From positions 1,488,001 through 1,552,000 of the forward strand of contig JAKSZU010000013.1 of NCBI GenBank assembly GCA_026018925.1: a stretch of DNA of 64,000 bases, given 5' to 3'. The stretch comes from Tupaia tana. Taxonomy: Eukaryota > Chordata > Mammalia > Scandentia > Tupaiidae. This document shows, one piece after another, positions 47,440 through 58,439 of the stretch. Made by a program: the position numbers and the translations under genes. The notes beneath the pieces were generated by a model. It did no database searches. It had not been told where the DNA came from and was given only the letters and a program-made list of their open reading frames with translations. Every line of letters begins with the position of its first letter. The stretch's first letter is position 1.

Positions 47440-48089
47440 CTGCATCGCATTCTTTATTTGCAGAAGTGCTGTTTGGTTCTTTTTCAGAGTGTCTATCTCT
47501 TTGTGGATTTCCTCCTTCAAGTCATGGGAGGATTTTCTCATCTCCTGGAATTGGTTGTCTGTTTTCTCTTGCATCTCATTGAGTTTTTTAACAATGAACA
47601 TTCTGAATTCTTTTTCTTACATTTCCGTGATCTCTTATATTTTATCCATTGTTGGTGAAGAATTGCTGAGTTCCTTTGTGAGGGAGGTATTTCCTGGTTT
47701 TCTCCTATTTCTTGGGACCCTGCTTTGATTTCAGTCACCTGGTGATGTGCTCACTTCCTACTTGTCTGGCGTGTGTTTCTGTAGCTGTGTGCTTGTGCCC
47801 TTCTCTATGGTGTGCATTGGCTCTGGGCCAGTTTCCCTCCTGTACTGTGGTGGGGGTGTGGAATCCACAGTGGGAGTTTTGGGTTCAGGTTTTCAGAGGG
47901 GCGTTTCTCTCCTGTTACTGCTGGAGAGAGAACTCCACAGCCTCACTGTCTTTCGGTTGGCTTCTGTCTACGGAAACTTCTCTGCTTCAACTGTGACTGG
48001 GGGCTGAGCTCCTTGCCCTGGGATGGGCGGGAGCTGGATGGTGGCCAAGGCAGCCCCTCTTCCCTCGATCCTGTTTAGTTTTTTAGAAT

Positions 48090-48490
48090 GGTTTCCAGAT
48101 CTTTGTTTGGTTTTCATTTTGTTCATGTATTTTCCCCCCAATTTTGTTGAGTTTTGGCAGTTATTAATAAAGTTGCTATAAACACCCATGTGCAGATCTA
48201 TTTGTGGACATAATTTCTCATGTCTTTGATTTTTAGTAAGTAGAAAAGCTCTGTTTTGAAAGGTGAAAAGAGATCTGTGGCTAGATAGTGGTGATGGTGG
48301 TACAAGGAAGTGAGTGTATTTAATGCCACTGGGAGAAGCACTTGAATGGTTAAAACAGTACATTTTAGGTTATGTGTATTTCACCACATTTTTAACAAAT
48401 GAGGACACATCCCTAAACCTATTTTGGTTTCTTGGTAAAATTTCTTCAGCAAAGTTTCAACATTAACAGGAATCAAAACCCAAAAATGCT
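48090..48490. mobile_element. Small L1 fragments of both orientations
   Basis: 48100-48235 reads like antisense L1 (TAATAAAGTTGCTATAAACA). 48245-48395 reads like a sense L1 3' UTR (GAGATCTGTGGCTAGATAGT, GGTTATGTGTATTTCACCAC). These are old fragments abutting the 5' end of the large antisense L1. Confidence 0.65.
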
Positions 48491-48668
48491 GGGGACCAGC
48501 AAGTGGCGTGGTGGTTAAGGCGCTGGACACTCCCACATGGCCGACCAGGGTTCAAGTCCTGAATCTGGTGGCTTGCTTTCTCACTTCCTCCCTCTCTCAC
48601 TCTCACCCTCTGTCTCTCTCTGGTCAAACTAAAAGATAAAATGAATGAATAAATAAAATAAAATAAAT
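48491..48668 (+). mobile_element. SINE-S, sense
   Basis: GGGGACCAGCAAGTGGCGTG head with the A box TGGCGTGGTGG, B box GGTTCAAGTCC, CTCTGGTCAAACTAAAAG and an (AAAT)n tail. One of the cleanest short copies. Confidence 0.9.
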
Positions 48669-48726
48669 AATTATAAAAAACACTTAAAATGCACATTTTA
48701 AGGTTCAATCAAGAATTCCATTTCTA

Positions 48727-49009
48727 GGGACCAGCAGTTAGCGTAATGGCTATGTCGCTGGACTCCCACGTAGTCGACCGCGGTTCGAGTCCCGGACCCG
48801 GCGACTTAAAACTCACGCCGGGCGCGTGTGCGTGTGTGCCCAAGATCCCGAGAGGAGAATGGAGGAGAAGGGATTGCGGCGTGGCCATCCCCCCTGGGGG
48901 GTGATTTCCTGCTTTCTATCTCTCTGTCTCTCTCTGTCTGTCTGGCGAGCGCACGCGCCCTATAGCAAAAACCTCTCCAAAAAAAGAAAAGAAAGAAAAA
49001 AAAAAAAAA
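48727..49009 (+). mobile_element. SINE-L, sense, youngest-looking copy
   Basis: A perfect 16-bp target duplication AAGAATTCCATTTCTA at 48711-48726 and 49010-49025. A box TTAGCGTAATGG; B box GGTTCGAGTCC, which matches the pol III consensus; CpGs mostly intact; A-rich tail. Useful as a reference copy. Confidence 0.97.
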
Positions 49010-49213
49010 AAGAATTCCATTTCTATAAATATATACTTTAAAAAAATCAGACAACAGAATAATATTGTAAATACACATGTATTTAACATCTAATCTTTTA
49101 TACAATGAAAACTGGAAAACTACTTAGTGGTTCCAAAATAGGCAGTTCATTAAATATTTCTCTGTATATAACCATAGTGTGTAGCTATTTTTAAATTATG
49201 TTCTAGATATGTA

Positions 49214-49452
49214 ATTTTTTTAAAGGCTTTTGCCATCGTGTGTGTGTGCTCAGCAGAGAAACCGTGAGCAGAAAAATGAGAACTCTCCCCATCTGAACCC
49301 CAGGGGGGATGGCCATGCTGCAGTTCCTGCTCCTCCGTTCTCCGGGGGTGTCGAGCACACATGCACAGGAGCCTGCCCTGATTCTCACGCCGCCAGGTCC
49401 AGGACCCAAACCACAGTCCAGCACCTTAATCTCCATGCCACCTGCTGGCCCC
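49214..49452 (-). mobile_element. Old SINE-L, antisense
   Basis: CTAGATATGT lies on both sides (49203-49212 and 49453-49462). Left AAAGGCTTTTGCCATCGTG, right CCACCTGCTGGCCC. Confidence 0.85.
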
Positions 49453-49662
49453 TAGATATGTCATTTCAGCATGAAATTTCGTTCTAGTACTTTGTTATAT
49501 TGACGAAAGCAGATTGTGAAATGTGGCTATCAGGCGTGTGCCGCGTGTGTGTGATGACTTTCGAGTGATCGATCTAGACAACTCACTGACAAGCTTCCAA
49601 AGACTGTGTTAAAACTCTTCCCACAGAAGCCTTAGCTATTCACAAAGAACTGGTTACGACCT

Positions 49663-49931
49663 CTTTTTTTTTTTTTTTTTTTGGAGAGGTTTTTACTATA
49701 GGGCACGTGCACTCGCCAGAAAGACAGAGAGAGATAGAGACAGAAAGTGAGAAATCACCCCCCGGGGGGATGGCCATGCCACAATCCTTTCTCCTCCATT
49801 CTCCTCTCGGGATCTTGGGCACGCACGCACACGCGCCCGGCGTGAGTTTTAAACCACCGGGTCCGGGACGCGAACCGCGGTTGACTACGTGGGAGTCCAG
49901 CGACATAGCTATTACGCTAACTGCTGGTCCC
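49663..49931 (-). mobile_element. SINE-L, antisense, young
   Basis: T18 tract, GAGAGGTTTTTACTATAGGG, CpG-rich middle, right end TTACGCTAACTGCTGGTCCC. Confidence 0.94.
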
Positions 49932-51312
49932 TACATCTTGATTGCTCACTCTAGGCCAGGCCCTTTATGTACACAGCTCATTTAATCTTCACAGCAGCCT
50001 TCTCGGTAGTGAGAAAGAAAGTAGTTTAGAGTAGTCTGAAGAATGTAGAGGTCTGCCAAAGCTGGCCCAGAAAGAGGTAAGTGCATAGAGTCTCACCATC
50101 TCCCCCACACACCTACACGCCTAGCTAAAATAACTATGCAAGGACACATATTAATAACGAGGTCCCTGAACGCTGAAGCAAAATGACCCGGGTAACCACA
50201 ACCTCCGTTGTTCGTAAGCCTCACCTCCCGCCGGCCGCGTTACTGGAGTGTACGCTGTATGAAACATTCAGAAGCCAAACAGAGGCTTGTGCTATTCTTG
50301 TAAACCGAGTGGGCTCTTAGGGTTAAAAGTAAACATTTTAACCCCCATTCTCCGTTATTCCTTTCAGAGGCCATTTGGAGGAACATGAATTCCAGGTAAC
50401 TGGGACCCACATTCACCCAGGCTGCAGTGCACAGGCTTACTGCAGACAACCACAATACTTTCACATCCCGACTTAGCTTATCTTTCAGGTTGATCGTAGG
50501 CACTTTCATCATTCCTGTTTCATAGATAAGGACCCAGGAAGATTGAGTGCCAGGCCCAGGATGGAAAGCCTGGAGCCCAGGCTGCCTGATCGCATGCCCG
50601 TACCAACGGCTGCTCCCCTGGTGACCGTGTGTACTTAGGCATGAATCAAGACAGCGTTGGAGGCTGGCTAAGAACAAAGCTATGACCACAGGGCGTCAGT
50701 GCCTCAGATGCACCTTACTGGGTGATATTTAAGAGAATGTCCCTCAGGTATGAGACTGTAGAGAGGCTTTGGAGTCCAAGGGGACACCATACTGAAGGGG
50801 AAGAGGGCGAGGGAACTCCAAGGGAATGGAAGGAGAGAAGGGACTTACAGGTCTAGGTGATGTCACTCAGCAGCCCAGCAGAGGGGGTCTGGTCAGAGAG
50901 CTCCCAAGGGCAGCAGCAGCTAGGAGCCTCCACAGTCTTGGGGTTCCACTGCTCTGTGGTAGGAGATATTGGGCAGTTTCATGGGATGTGCAAAGAAGGC
51001 AATCTCCAATTGGCTAAAAACCTTATTTGGGCTATATTTGGAACAGCTGATCATGTAAAGGTGTGAGTTTGGTATCAGCAGCCATTTGACTGATACATCT
51101 CAGCCTGGGGGAGATAAAACCCTAGGCCCATAGACAAAGGCCACCTTTGGCTCATGTAACAGACAAGCCAGTCAAGGGATGCATCACTCTCCATGGCTGG
51201 TGGGCTCCTGGGCTGCAAGGACAGCCTTGTGGAGGAGGCAGGTGTGCAGAGAAATGGTGGACAGGGAAGTGCTACTGCCTAGGCTGTGGTCCCTGTGGAT
51301 GAGGCATCTCCC
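49932..51312. other. Single-copy sequence, nothing recognised
   Basis: Balanced composition without SINE or L1. Short frames such as the 149-codon minus-strand one at 50240-50689 have no recognisable domain. Confidence 0.45.
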
Positions 51313-51323
51313 ATACCATTCTC

Positions 51324-51588
51324 TCTTTTTTATTTTTTTGGAGAGGTTTTTGCTCTAGGGCGCGTGCACTCACCAGACAGACAGAGAGAGACAGAGAGAC
51401 AGAAAGCGAGAAATCACCCCCCAGGAGAGATGGCCACACCGCAATCCCTTCTCCATTCTCCTCTCGGGATCTTGGGCACGCACGCACACACGCCCGGCGT
51501 GAGTTTTAAGCCACCGGGTCCGGGACGTGAACCGCGGTCGACTACATAGGAGTCCAGCGACATAGCCATTACGCTAACTGCTGGTCCC
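51324..51588 (-). mobile_element. SINE-L, antisense, young
   Basis: TACCATTCTCT precedes (51313-51323) and follows (from 51592). Near-consensus body with CGCCCGGCGTGAG. Confidence 0.94.
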
Positions 51589-51679
51589 CTGTACCATTCT
51601 CTTTACCCCACGGGGTGTGACTGCAGCTGAAGGCAAGGTGTGGGCCTTCATTTAGGGCAAGAAAAATATATACTTAATA

Positions 51680-51785
51680 TTTTTTTAAATCTTTTTAATT
51701 ACCAGAGTGTATGTTCTTGAGCGAGAGAGAGAAAAACACCCTCCAGTGGGAATGTACTTATGTTGCAATACTTTTCCTTTTTCCA
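51680..51785 (-). mobile_element. Fragment of an old antisense SINE
   Basis: TTTTTTAAATCTTTTTAATT then GAGCGAGAGAGAGAAAAACA and CCTCCAGTGGGAATGTAC, the tail half of a minus-strand copy. The head half is gone. Confidence 0.5.
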
Positions 51786-51892
51786 GTGACCATTGGTATA
51801 CAAGAACCTGTTGGAGGACTTGCTTTCAATTCTTTAGGGCATATACCTAGAAGTGGAATCACCAGATCACGTCATAACTTTCTGCCTAACTT

Positions 51893-52150
51893 TTTTTTTT
51901 TTAAGAGATATTTTTGCTATAGGGTGTGTGCACTCTCCAGAGAGACAGAAAGAGCCTGAGAAACAGAAACAAGAAATGACACCCCAGGTGAGAGGACCAT
52001 GCCACAATTCCTTCTCTATTCTCTTTTCAGGATTTTGGGCATGCACACACATGTGCCTGGTGTGAGTTTCAAGCCTCTAGGTCCAGGACTCAAACCATAG
52101 TCGGCCATGTGGGAGTACGACGACATACCCACTATGCCATCTTTGGTCCC
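51893..52150 (-). mobile_element. SINE-L, antisense, with 11-bp target duplication
   Basis: CTGCCTAACTT at 51882-51892 and 52151-52161. Left AAGAGATATTTTTGCTATAG, right CCATCTTTGGTCCC. The head is moderately diverged. Confidence 0.93.
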
Positions 52151-52437
52151 CTGCCTAACTTAAAAAAGAAATCTGTTTTCTGTAGTAACTGCACTATTTT
52201 ACATTCCTATCAGCAATGTGTAGGAGTTCTAGTTTCTTCATATCCTCATTAACACTTTTTATTTTCCATTTTTTTTGTATTTGTTTTTTATAGTAGCCAT
52301 CCTAGTGAGTGTGAAGTGATATTTCATTGTGGTTTTGATTTGCATTTCCCTAATGTCTAATGATGTTGAGGACTTTTTCATGTATTTATTGGCCATTTGT
52401 ATGTACTATTTGCAGAAATGTCTTTTTAAATTTAATT

Positions 52438-52584
52438 TTTTTTTTTTTGAAGAGGTTTTTTCTATAGGGCGCGTGTGCTCACCGGAAAGACAGAGAGAGA
52501 CAGAGAGACAGAAAGCGAGAAATTACTCCCCAGAGGGGATGGCCATGCTGCAATCCCTTCTCCATTCTCCTCTCGGGATCTTGG

Positions 52585-52622
<38 letters not shown>

Positions 52623-52707
52623 CTGGCGGGCCCCGGGTCCAGGACTCGAACCACAGTCGACTACATGGGAGTCCATCGACATAGCCATTACACTAACTGC
52701 TGGTCCC
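52438..52707 (-). mobile_element. SINE-L, antisense, with expanded (CA)n
   Basis: TAAATTTAATT at 52427-52437 and 52708-52718 flank it. The alternating CA/CG region of the SINE has grown to about (CA)15 at 52588-52618. Confidence 0.94.
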
Positions 52708-53647
52708 TAAATTTAATTCTTAAATTGGGTTGTTTGTTGTTGAGTTTTAAGGGTTCCTTATATATTCTGTATATTAATCTCTTACCAGATATATAATTTG
52801 CAAATATTTTCTACCATTCCATAGATTGCCTTTTTACTCGATTAGTTGTGTCTTTCAATTCACAAAAGTTCTTAATTTTGGGGATCAATTTATTTATTTT
52901 ATTTTGTTGCCTATGCTTTTGGTGTCATATCTAAAAGATCATTTCCGAATTCAACATCATGAAATTTTCCCACTCTGTTTTCTTCTAGGAATTTTATAGT
53001 TTCAATTTCAGTTCAGTATAAATCTTTGATGTAGTTTGAGTTAATTTTTTAAACTATTGTTAGAAGAGGGTCTAACTTCATTTTTTTTGTATGAAGAGAT
53101 CTGGTTTTCCTAGCACCATTTGTTGAAAAGACGCTTTTCCCCACTGAATGAATGGGAGTCTTTGCATACTTATGAAAAATAAATTAACCATGCAATTGGA
53201 CTTTGTATTCTATTCTCATATGTATGCTTTGTATCGTTATCACATTGTTTTGATTACTGAAGCTTTGTGGTAAGTTTTGAAACCAGGAAGTATGAGTCCT
53301 CCAACTTTGCTTTTCTTTTTCAAAATTGTTTTGACTTTTTGGGCTTTTCTATATCTGCGAAGAAAAAAATGCCATCATATTTTGGTGAGGAATGAATTAA
53401 ATCTGTATTTCACTTTGGGTAGTATTTTCACTTAGCAATGTTAAGTCTTCTAATATGTGAACATGGAGTGTCTTTTAATTTATTTTTGTCTGTTTCAGCA
53501 ATGTTTTGTAGTTTTCAGTGTGTAAGTCTTTCAACTCTTTAGTTAAGCTTATTCTTAAGTACTGTATTCTTTTTACACTGTAAGGTGGCACAGCTTTCTT
53601 AATTTCCTTTTTAGATTATTTATTGTTAATGTATAGAAATGCAGCTG

Positions 53648-53905
53648 AGGGCTAGTGGGTAGTGTGCTGGTGAAGGTAGCTGGATCCCAAATAGCTAACT
53701 GTACAATTCAAGTGCCAGACTCAGTGGCTTGAAAAACATGCTAGGTGTGTTTTCCTGGGCGCCCAAAATCCTGAAAGAAGGGGAAAATGGAGGAGAAAGG
53801 ATTATGGCATAGCTAGTCCTCACAGGAAGTGTCTTCTCATCTTCCCCACCCCTTCTCTGTCTCTCTCCAGCACATGCATGCACCCTCTGGCAAATTAAAA
53901 AGAAA
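53648..53905 (+). mobile_element. Old SINE-L, sense
   Basis: AGAAATGCAGCT (left) and AGAAATGTAGCT (right) are decayed target copies. Head GAGGGCTAGTGGGTAGTGTG, tail CATGCACCCTCTGGCAAATT. Confidence 0.85.
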
Positions 53906-54262
53906 AAAGAAATGTAGCTAATATTTGTGTATCAATTTTGTATTCTTTAACTTTGCTAGTTCATTTACTAGTCCTAATTGTTTTTCTCATGGAATCTTTA
54001 TTAGTTTTTTTTAACATATAAAGTCATGTCATTTGCGAATAGAGATCATTTTACTTGGATGTCTTTTATTTATTTTTATATTTATTTGCCTAATTGCTCT
54101 GGCTACAGTTCCTAACACTTTGTTGAGTAGATGTGGGGAAAGCCTGCTCTGTAGTCTTGTTTCTGATACTAGAGGGAAAATTTTCAGTCTTTCACCATAG
54201 AGTGTGATGCTAGCTATGGGTTTTTCACAGTCTGGGAACAAGGGTGGGAGACCCTGGAGAAT

Positions 54263-54667
54263 CATTGTAGAATTCTGCCTGCCACAAGAAGATATAGGGT
54301 CTAGCACAGTGCTGTGCGTTAAGGAGCATCTGTGGATCCTTGCTGCTCACTCCTCTTTCCCTCCAGGGCCTCTCCCTCCCCTGCACTATGCCCGTGGTAA
54401 TGCTGGCCTCAGCTCATCAGGTTTCCTGTCAGGTTCGCCAGTGGGGGGCGTTAGCAGAAGGTGAGAGGATGGGAGGAGAATGGGAAAGGGTGTGTGTCCC
54501 TGCTTCCCTCCCTTCTGGGTGGACAAGGGTTGTCTGTACCTTTAGTGAAGGCCTTTCTTGTCACCCTCTCCTACAGCTGCTCCCCTAGGATTCTGCTAGG
54601 TAAGCTATCACACTTCCCCTCATGCCTGTCCAGACCTTCGGAGCTACTCCTTACCTCATTTTCTATC
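54263..54667. other. Single-copy sequence, nothing recognised
   Basis: No element or exon supported. The left edge is the end of antisense L1 text. Confidence 0.4.
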
Positions 54668-54905
54668 ACCACAGGGCATGTGTGCTTGCCAGAGAGTGCG
54701 CAGGCGCGAGCACCCTGTGGTAGGGCCTGGTCGTGCCGCAGTCCGTTCTCCTTCGTGTATCTCCATCTCCTCACCCTGTCAGGATGTCGGGCGCACATGC
54801 ACATGCCCCTGGCATGGTTTTCAAGCTGCTGGGTCCAAGGCTCGGACTTTGGTGAGCCCCGTGGATCCTGGCTCCTTACCGTGACAGTAACCACCACGTT
54901 ACAGG
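54668..54905 (-). mobile_element. Old SINE-L, antisense
   Basis: Left CACAGGGCATGTGTGCTTGC, middle CATGTCGGGCGCACATGCAC-like text, right GTAACCACCACGTTACAGGG. Strongly mutated, without a T tract. Confidence 0.7.
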
Positions 54906-55329
54906 GCATTGAGATGTTCTCTGTCTACACGTGGGGCACTGACTGATAAGCCACTTGCAGACCAGTTCTCCAAGCTGCTCCATTTATCCTTTCAGCAAAC
55001 AGTCTTTGACCGACGATATGCCAGACACTGTTCTAAGCCCTAAGAATAAAGCAGTTAATAATACAGACCAAAGTCCCTGTCCTCTCGAAATTATATTCAG
55101 GAGGGAAGGGAGTGAAAAAGCAAATAAGCAAAATGTATACTCTGGTCCCAGGTATTATCTATCGGTGCTGTGGAGTAAAGGCAGAAATGGTGTTGGAACA
55201 TGGGGTAACATTGTGGATGGGGCAGTCAGAGAGAGCATCATTGGAAAAGTAACATGTTAGCAAAAATCTGAAAAGGAAAGGTCATGACACTTGATGATTT
55301 GGGAGGATAGCAGATAAAATTGTCTAGCC
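54906..55329. other. Single-copy sequence, nothing recognised
   Basis: AGACACTGTTCTAAGCCCTA and AAAGTCCCTGTCCTCTCGAA resemble text often seen in old MIR or 3' UTR-like mammalian DNA, but this is not diagnostic. Confidence 0.35.
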
Positions 55330-55573
55330 CAGGGCCAGCAGACGGCATAGTCATTATGTCCCACTGGGTGACCATGGTTCGAGGTCCAGACCCGGTAGCT
55401 TCAGACTCATGCCGAGCACTTGTGTATGCGTGCTCAAGATCCCAGGAGGAGAAGGGATTGCAGTGTGGCCATCCTCCCTGGGGGGTGATTTCTCATTTTC
55501 TGTCTCTCTGTCTCTCCAGCGGGCACTCATTCCCTATAGCAAAAATCTCTCTCTCAAAAAAAGGAAGAAAAAA
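55330..55573 (+). mobile_element. SINE-L, sense, diverged
   Basis: Head AGGGCCAGCAGACGGCATAG, body CAAGATCCCAGGAGGAGAAG, tail TCCCTATAGCAAAAATCTC. The B box is reduced to GGTTCGAGGTCC. Confidence 0.86.
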
Positions 55574-55767
55574 AGGCTATGCCTAGTCTGTTCCAGAAAG
55601 AACTGCAAATGTGGTTGGAGAAAATTAAAGTGGTGAGAGGTGAGGGTGAGTTAAGGCACAAAGTGGGTAGTCTACTTACTGTGAACTGAGCATTTGTAAT
55701 AATGAAGATCACGTTTTATGGGTCACATGTCCAGGTCATGGAAATCAATGTGCTTACCTTTAGGTAA

Positions 55768-56048
55768 TATGATTTCTTTTTTTTTTTTTTTTTTTTGGAG
55801 AGGTTTTTACTATAGGGCGCGTGCGCTCGCCAGACAGACAGAGAGAGACATAGAGACAGAAAGCGAGAAATCACCCCCCAGGGGGGATGGCCACGCCGCA
55901 ATCCCTTCTCCTCCATTCTCCTCTCGGGATCTTGGGCACGCACGCACACATGCCCGGCGTGAGTTGTAAGCCACCGGGTCCGGGACAAGAACCGCGGTCG
56001 ACTACGTGGGAGTCCAGTGACATAGCCATTACGCTAACTGCTGGTTCC
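55768..56048 (-). mobile_element. SINE-L, antisense, young
   Basis: T20 tract, near-consensus body, right end ACGCTAACTGCTGGTTCCC. It joins directly the 3' half of a sense SINE at 56049. Confidence 0.93.
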
Positions 56049-56145
56049 CCCGGGGGGTGATTTCTCGCTTTCTGTCTCTCTGTCTCTGTCTTTCTGGCGA
56101 GGGCACATGCCCTATAGCAAAAACCCCTCAAAAAAATACAAATAA
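56049..56145 (+). mobile_element. 3' half of a SINE-L, sense
   Basis: Begins within CCCCGGGGGGTGATTTCTCG and runs to CCCTATAGCAAAAACCCC plus an A-rich tail. The head is absent. With the preceding copy it forms an inverted pair sharing the body region. Confidence 0.9.
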
Positions 56146-56159
56146 ATGGTCAAAATGTC

Positions 56160-56300
56160 GGTCTGGCAGGTGGTATGGTGGTTAAGACGCTGAACTCCCA
56201 CATGGCTAACTGCAGTTTGAATCCTGGAGCTAGCAGCTTGCTTTATCTCTTTCTCTCGCGTACATGTACCCTATAGCAAATTAAAAATAATAATAATAAA
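56160..56300 (+). mobile_element. SINE-S-like copy, sense
   Basis: GGTCTGGCAGGTGGTATGGTGG head, short C/T tract, then a SINE-L style end (GTACCCTATAGCAAATT) and (AAT)n. It looks intermediate between the two types. Confidence 0.82.
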
Positions 56301-56600
56301 GGCCAGCAGGTGGCGTGGTGGTTGTGGCACTGGACTCCCACATTGCCCACCGCACTTTAAGTCCTGGACTTAGTGACTCGAAACTCACACCGGACACGTG
56401 TGCAAGCGTGCCCAAAATACCAAGAGGAGAATGGAGGAGAAAGTATTTGTGGCATGGCCATCCTCCCCAAGGGGTGATTTCTCACTTCCTGTCTGTCTCT
56501 CCAGCAAGCCTATGCTCTCTATAGCAAAAATCTCTCTCTCTAAAATAAAAATAATAATAATAAATAAATAATAGTAATAATAATAAAAATAATAATTCTT
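56301..56600 (+). mobile_element. SINE-L with old-type head, sense
   Basis: AGGCCAGCAGGTGGCGTGGT head with the full long body and a (AAT)n/(AAAT)n tail about 60 bp long. It abuts the tail of the previous SINE. Confidence 0.9.
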
Positions 56601-58119
56601 TTCTTTAAGGAAGCTTAAAAATGGTCAAAATGTATTTCGAACACTCAATCTCGGTAAAAACTGAGAGTATTAGTTAGTACCCATCAGATGAGCCAGCCTT
56701 TGGAATGATGGCACTTGAGTGGATGAAATTCAGAAAATGGACACTCTCTTTTGTGGCACTATGCATCAAAAGAGTAAAAACAGTCATACTGTTTGACTTG
56801 CTAACTCTACTTTTGAAATTTATCCTTCGGGAATGAGTAGAAAGAGATGTTGAGTGACATTTGATATAATGCTATTTATAATAAGAACACACCTGAAACT
56901 AAGGGAATGCCTAAAATGATGGTATGGTGTATTTATAGGACAGAAAACTGCAACCCTAGCACAACAGAAGGTACGGAATGCTGAACATGAAGGTGAGAAT
57001 GCTTCCCTGTATCCCGAGATACTTGTTAAAAACGTGGCTCTAATGGCTACTGAGTGTTCTCTCTGGCTTGCCAGACACTCGTGCTGAAGCATGTATCTCA
57101 GAGTGTTAGCGGTGACAGGAGGCAGGCCTGGCCAGGTGGGAGTCCAGCACCTTAACCACCTCGCCACCTGCTGGCCGCTCTCCTCCTTCTCTGGCTTGTG
57201 AGCTTCCTGGAGCTGCTCCACAGCCCCTCTGAGTCCTGTCAGAAGTCCTGCTCTTAAATTCCATGCCTTCCACGTCGTTGGCTTCCTTTCCTGGACCACT
57301 TCCTCCCATGGTGCTCAAGGACAGAGCAAGGGAGGTAAACTTTTGAGTGCTTGCATGTTTACAGATGTCTTTCATTTGCCTAAAGATCAGGCAGAATGTG
57401 GTCTGCTGGCTGGAAAGCATCCCCTCTGAATGTGGGAGACCATTTTCTCCCCAATGCTGGTAGGTAAGGTCTGTTGTCTTTCTGGCTTCCATGTTCTTCC
57501 ACGTGATCTGTCTTCCTGCTACATGGTCTAAGAGACACACGGCGGAAACCATCCATAGAATTTAAAATGTTCTAGTGGCTGCCTTAAAATAAAATAAATG
57601 TATTTTAAAAATGTCTTACCCCAACATGCTAAAAATATATAGTATACATAGTATATGTTATTATATATATTATGTGATCATTATAAAAGTATTAACGAGA
57701 TGTTTTACACACCTTCCCTTAAGCTCTGAACTCCAGTGTCTATTTTGTACCGACAGCACATCTCAGTCCCGACTAGCCACACTCACCTGTGGCCAGCGGC
57801 CACCGCGTGGCCAGCCTGGACGTGCACACTTTCCAGATGTTTTCCCGGACCCTAACACACTGCAATCTGGGCCATTACAGCTCGCTGTGGGTCCGCTTCA
57901 CTGTTGTATGGGGCTCTTTCCATCCAGACGCACATGCTGCGATTCTGAGAGGTTTTCTCAAATATAATTATTATTTTGATCTTTATTATGCCCTTTCTCC
58001 CCACCCATTTTGTGAGTTCCTTTTCCCGAAACGTCTATTGGTAGATCCAAGGCTGACCTACTGGTTGGACTTTCTGCCCTGATGCTCTAACAATATTTTT
58101 CCCCTACCATTCTTTTCTA
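56601..58119. other. Mostly single-copy sequence
   Basis: No gene seen. 57128-57177 (AGGTGGGAGTCCAGCACCTT to CCACCTGCTGGCC) is the head end of an antisense SINE. The minus-strand frame 57106-57552 has no recognisable domain. 57580-57700 is very AT-rich. Confidence 0.45.
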
Positions 58120-58197
58120 TTGGGTCATCGGGAAAGCCGTGATGCGTTTTTCCATAGGAACGTAGAAAAATGCATCATGGCTTTCCTGACGGCCTAG
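58120..58197. mobile_element. Mariner-type miniature element
   Basis: 78-bp palindrome-like element. TTGGGTCATCGGGAAAGCCG at the left pairs with CATGGCTTTCCTGACGGCC at the right. TA lies directly outside both ends (58118-58119 and 58198-58199), the expected target duplication. Confidence 0.85.
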
Positions 58198-58220
58198 TAT
58201 TTTGCTTTCCGTTTGTTCTC

Positions 58221-58297
58221 TTGTGTTGTTGAGAAAGTCATGATGCATTTTTGCATAGGAAAACAAAAAATGTGTCATGACTTTCCCAACAACCCAA
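58221..58297. mobile_element. Second mariner-type miniature element
   Basis: TTGTGTTGTTGAGAAAGTCA and TGACTTTCCCAACAACCCAA are near-perfect inverted ends around a short core. It is only 23 bp from the preceding element and of the same family. Confidence 0.85.
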
Positions 58298-58439
58298 TAC
58301 TTCTGGGAGATTTCTTTAATATTACACTACAACCTTTATTTGCTGTTTTTAACTACCACAATTTTAAAAGTTGCTTGAGTTTTTTCCTGTTCTCTCTTAA
58401 ATCGTATTACCTATTTTTTTTCTCATGAATGCAATATCC

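Larger units (their letters stand above)
35821..48075 (-). mobile_element. Near full-length antisense L1 in several pieces
   Basis: Read on the minus strand: 5' UTR about 48075-47740; ORF1 47740-46560 (coiled-coil text with FHDLKEEI-like SSHDLKEEIHKEID, then ARLPF-like ATLSFKWERE); ORF2 endonuclease 46500-45091 (IYRIFHSATTKYSFFSSLHG); RT 42965-42363; rest of ORF2 38133-36091; 3' UTR with its purine tract 36090-35821. The gaps are explained by later insertions: a SINE at 47215, an L1 at 42966-45090, the RP9 retrocopy at 38134-42362 and a SINE at 36408. The pieces add to roughly 5.5 kb. Stops are frequent, so it is dead. Confidence 0.75.
51786..54262 (-). mobile_element. Antisense L1, 3' half of ORF2
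   Basis: Typical antisense text (AGAAGTGGAATCACCAGATC, TAGCACCATTTGTTGAAAAG, TTTTGATTACTGAAGCTTTG) runs in order from the 3' side toward the RT. It is interrupted by SINEs at 51893, 52438 and 53648. Highly mutated. Confidence 0.82.

Noticed and set aside
48727..48800. SINE heads considered as functional tRNA genes
   Set aside because: A and B boxes are present, but the stems do not close a cloverleaf with a proper acceptor arm. The copies are dispersed with A tails and target duplications.
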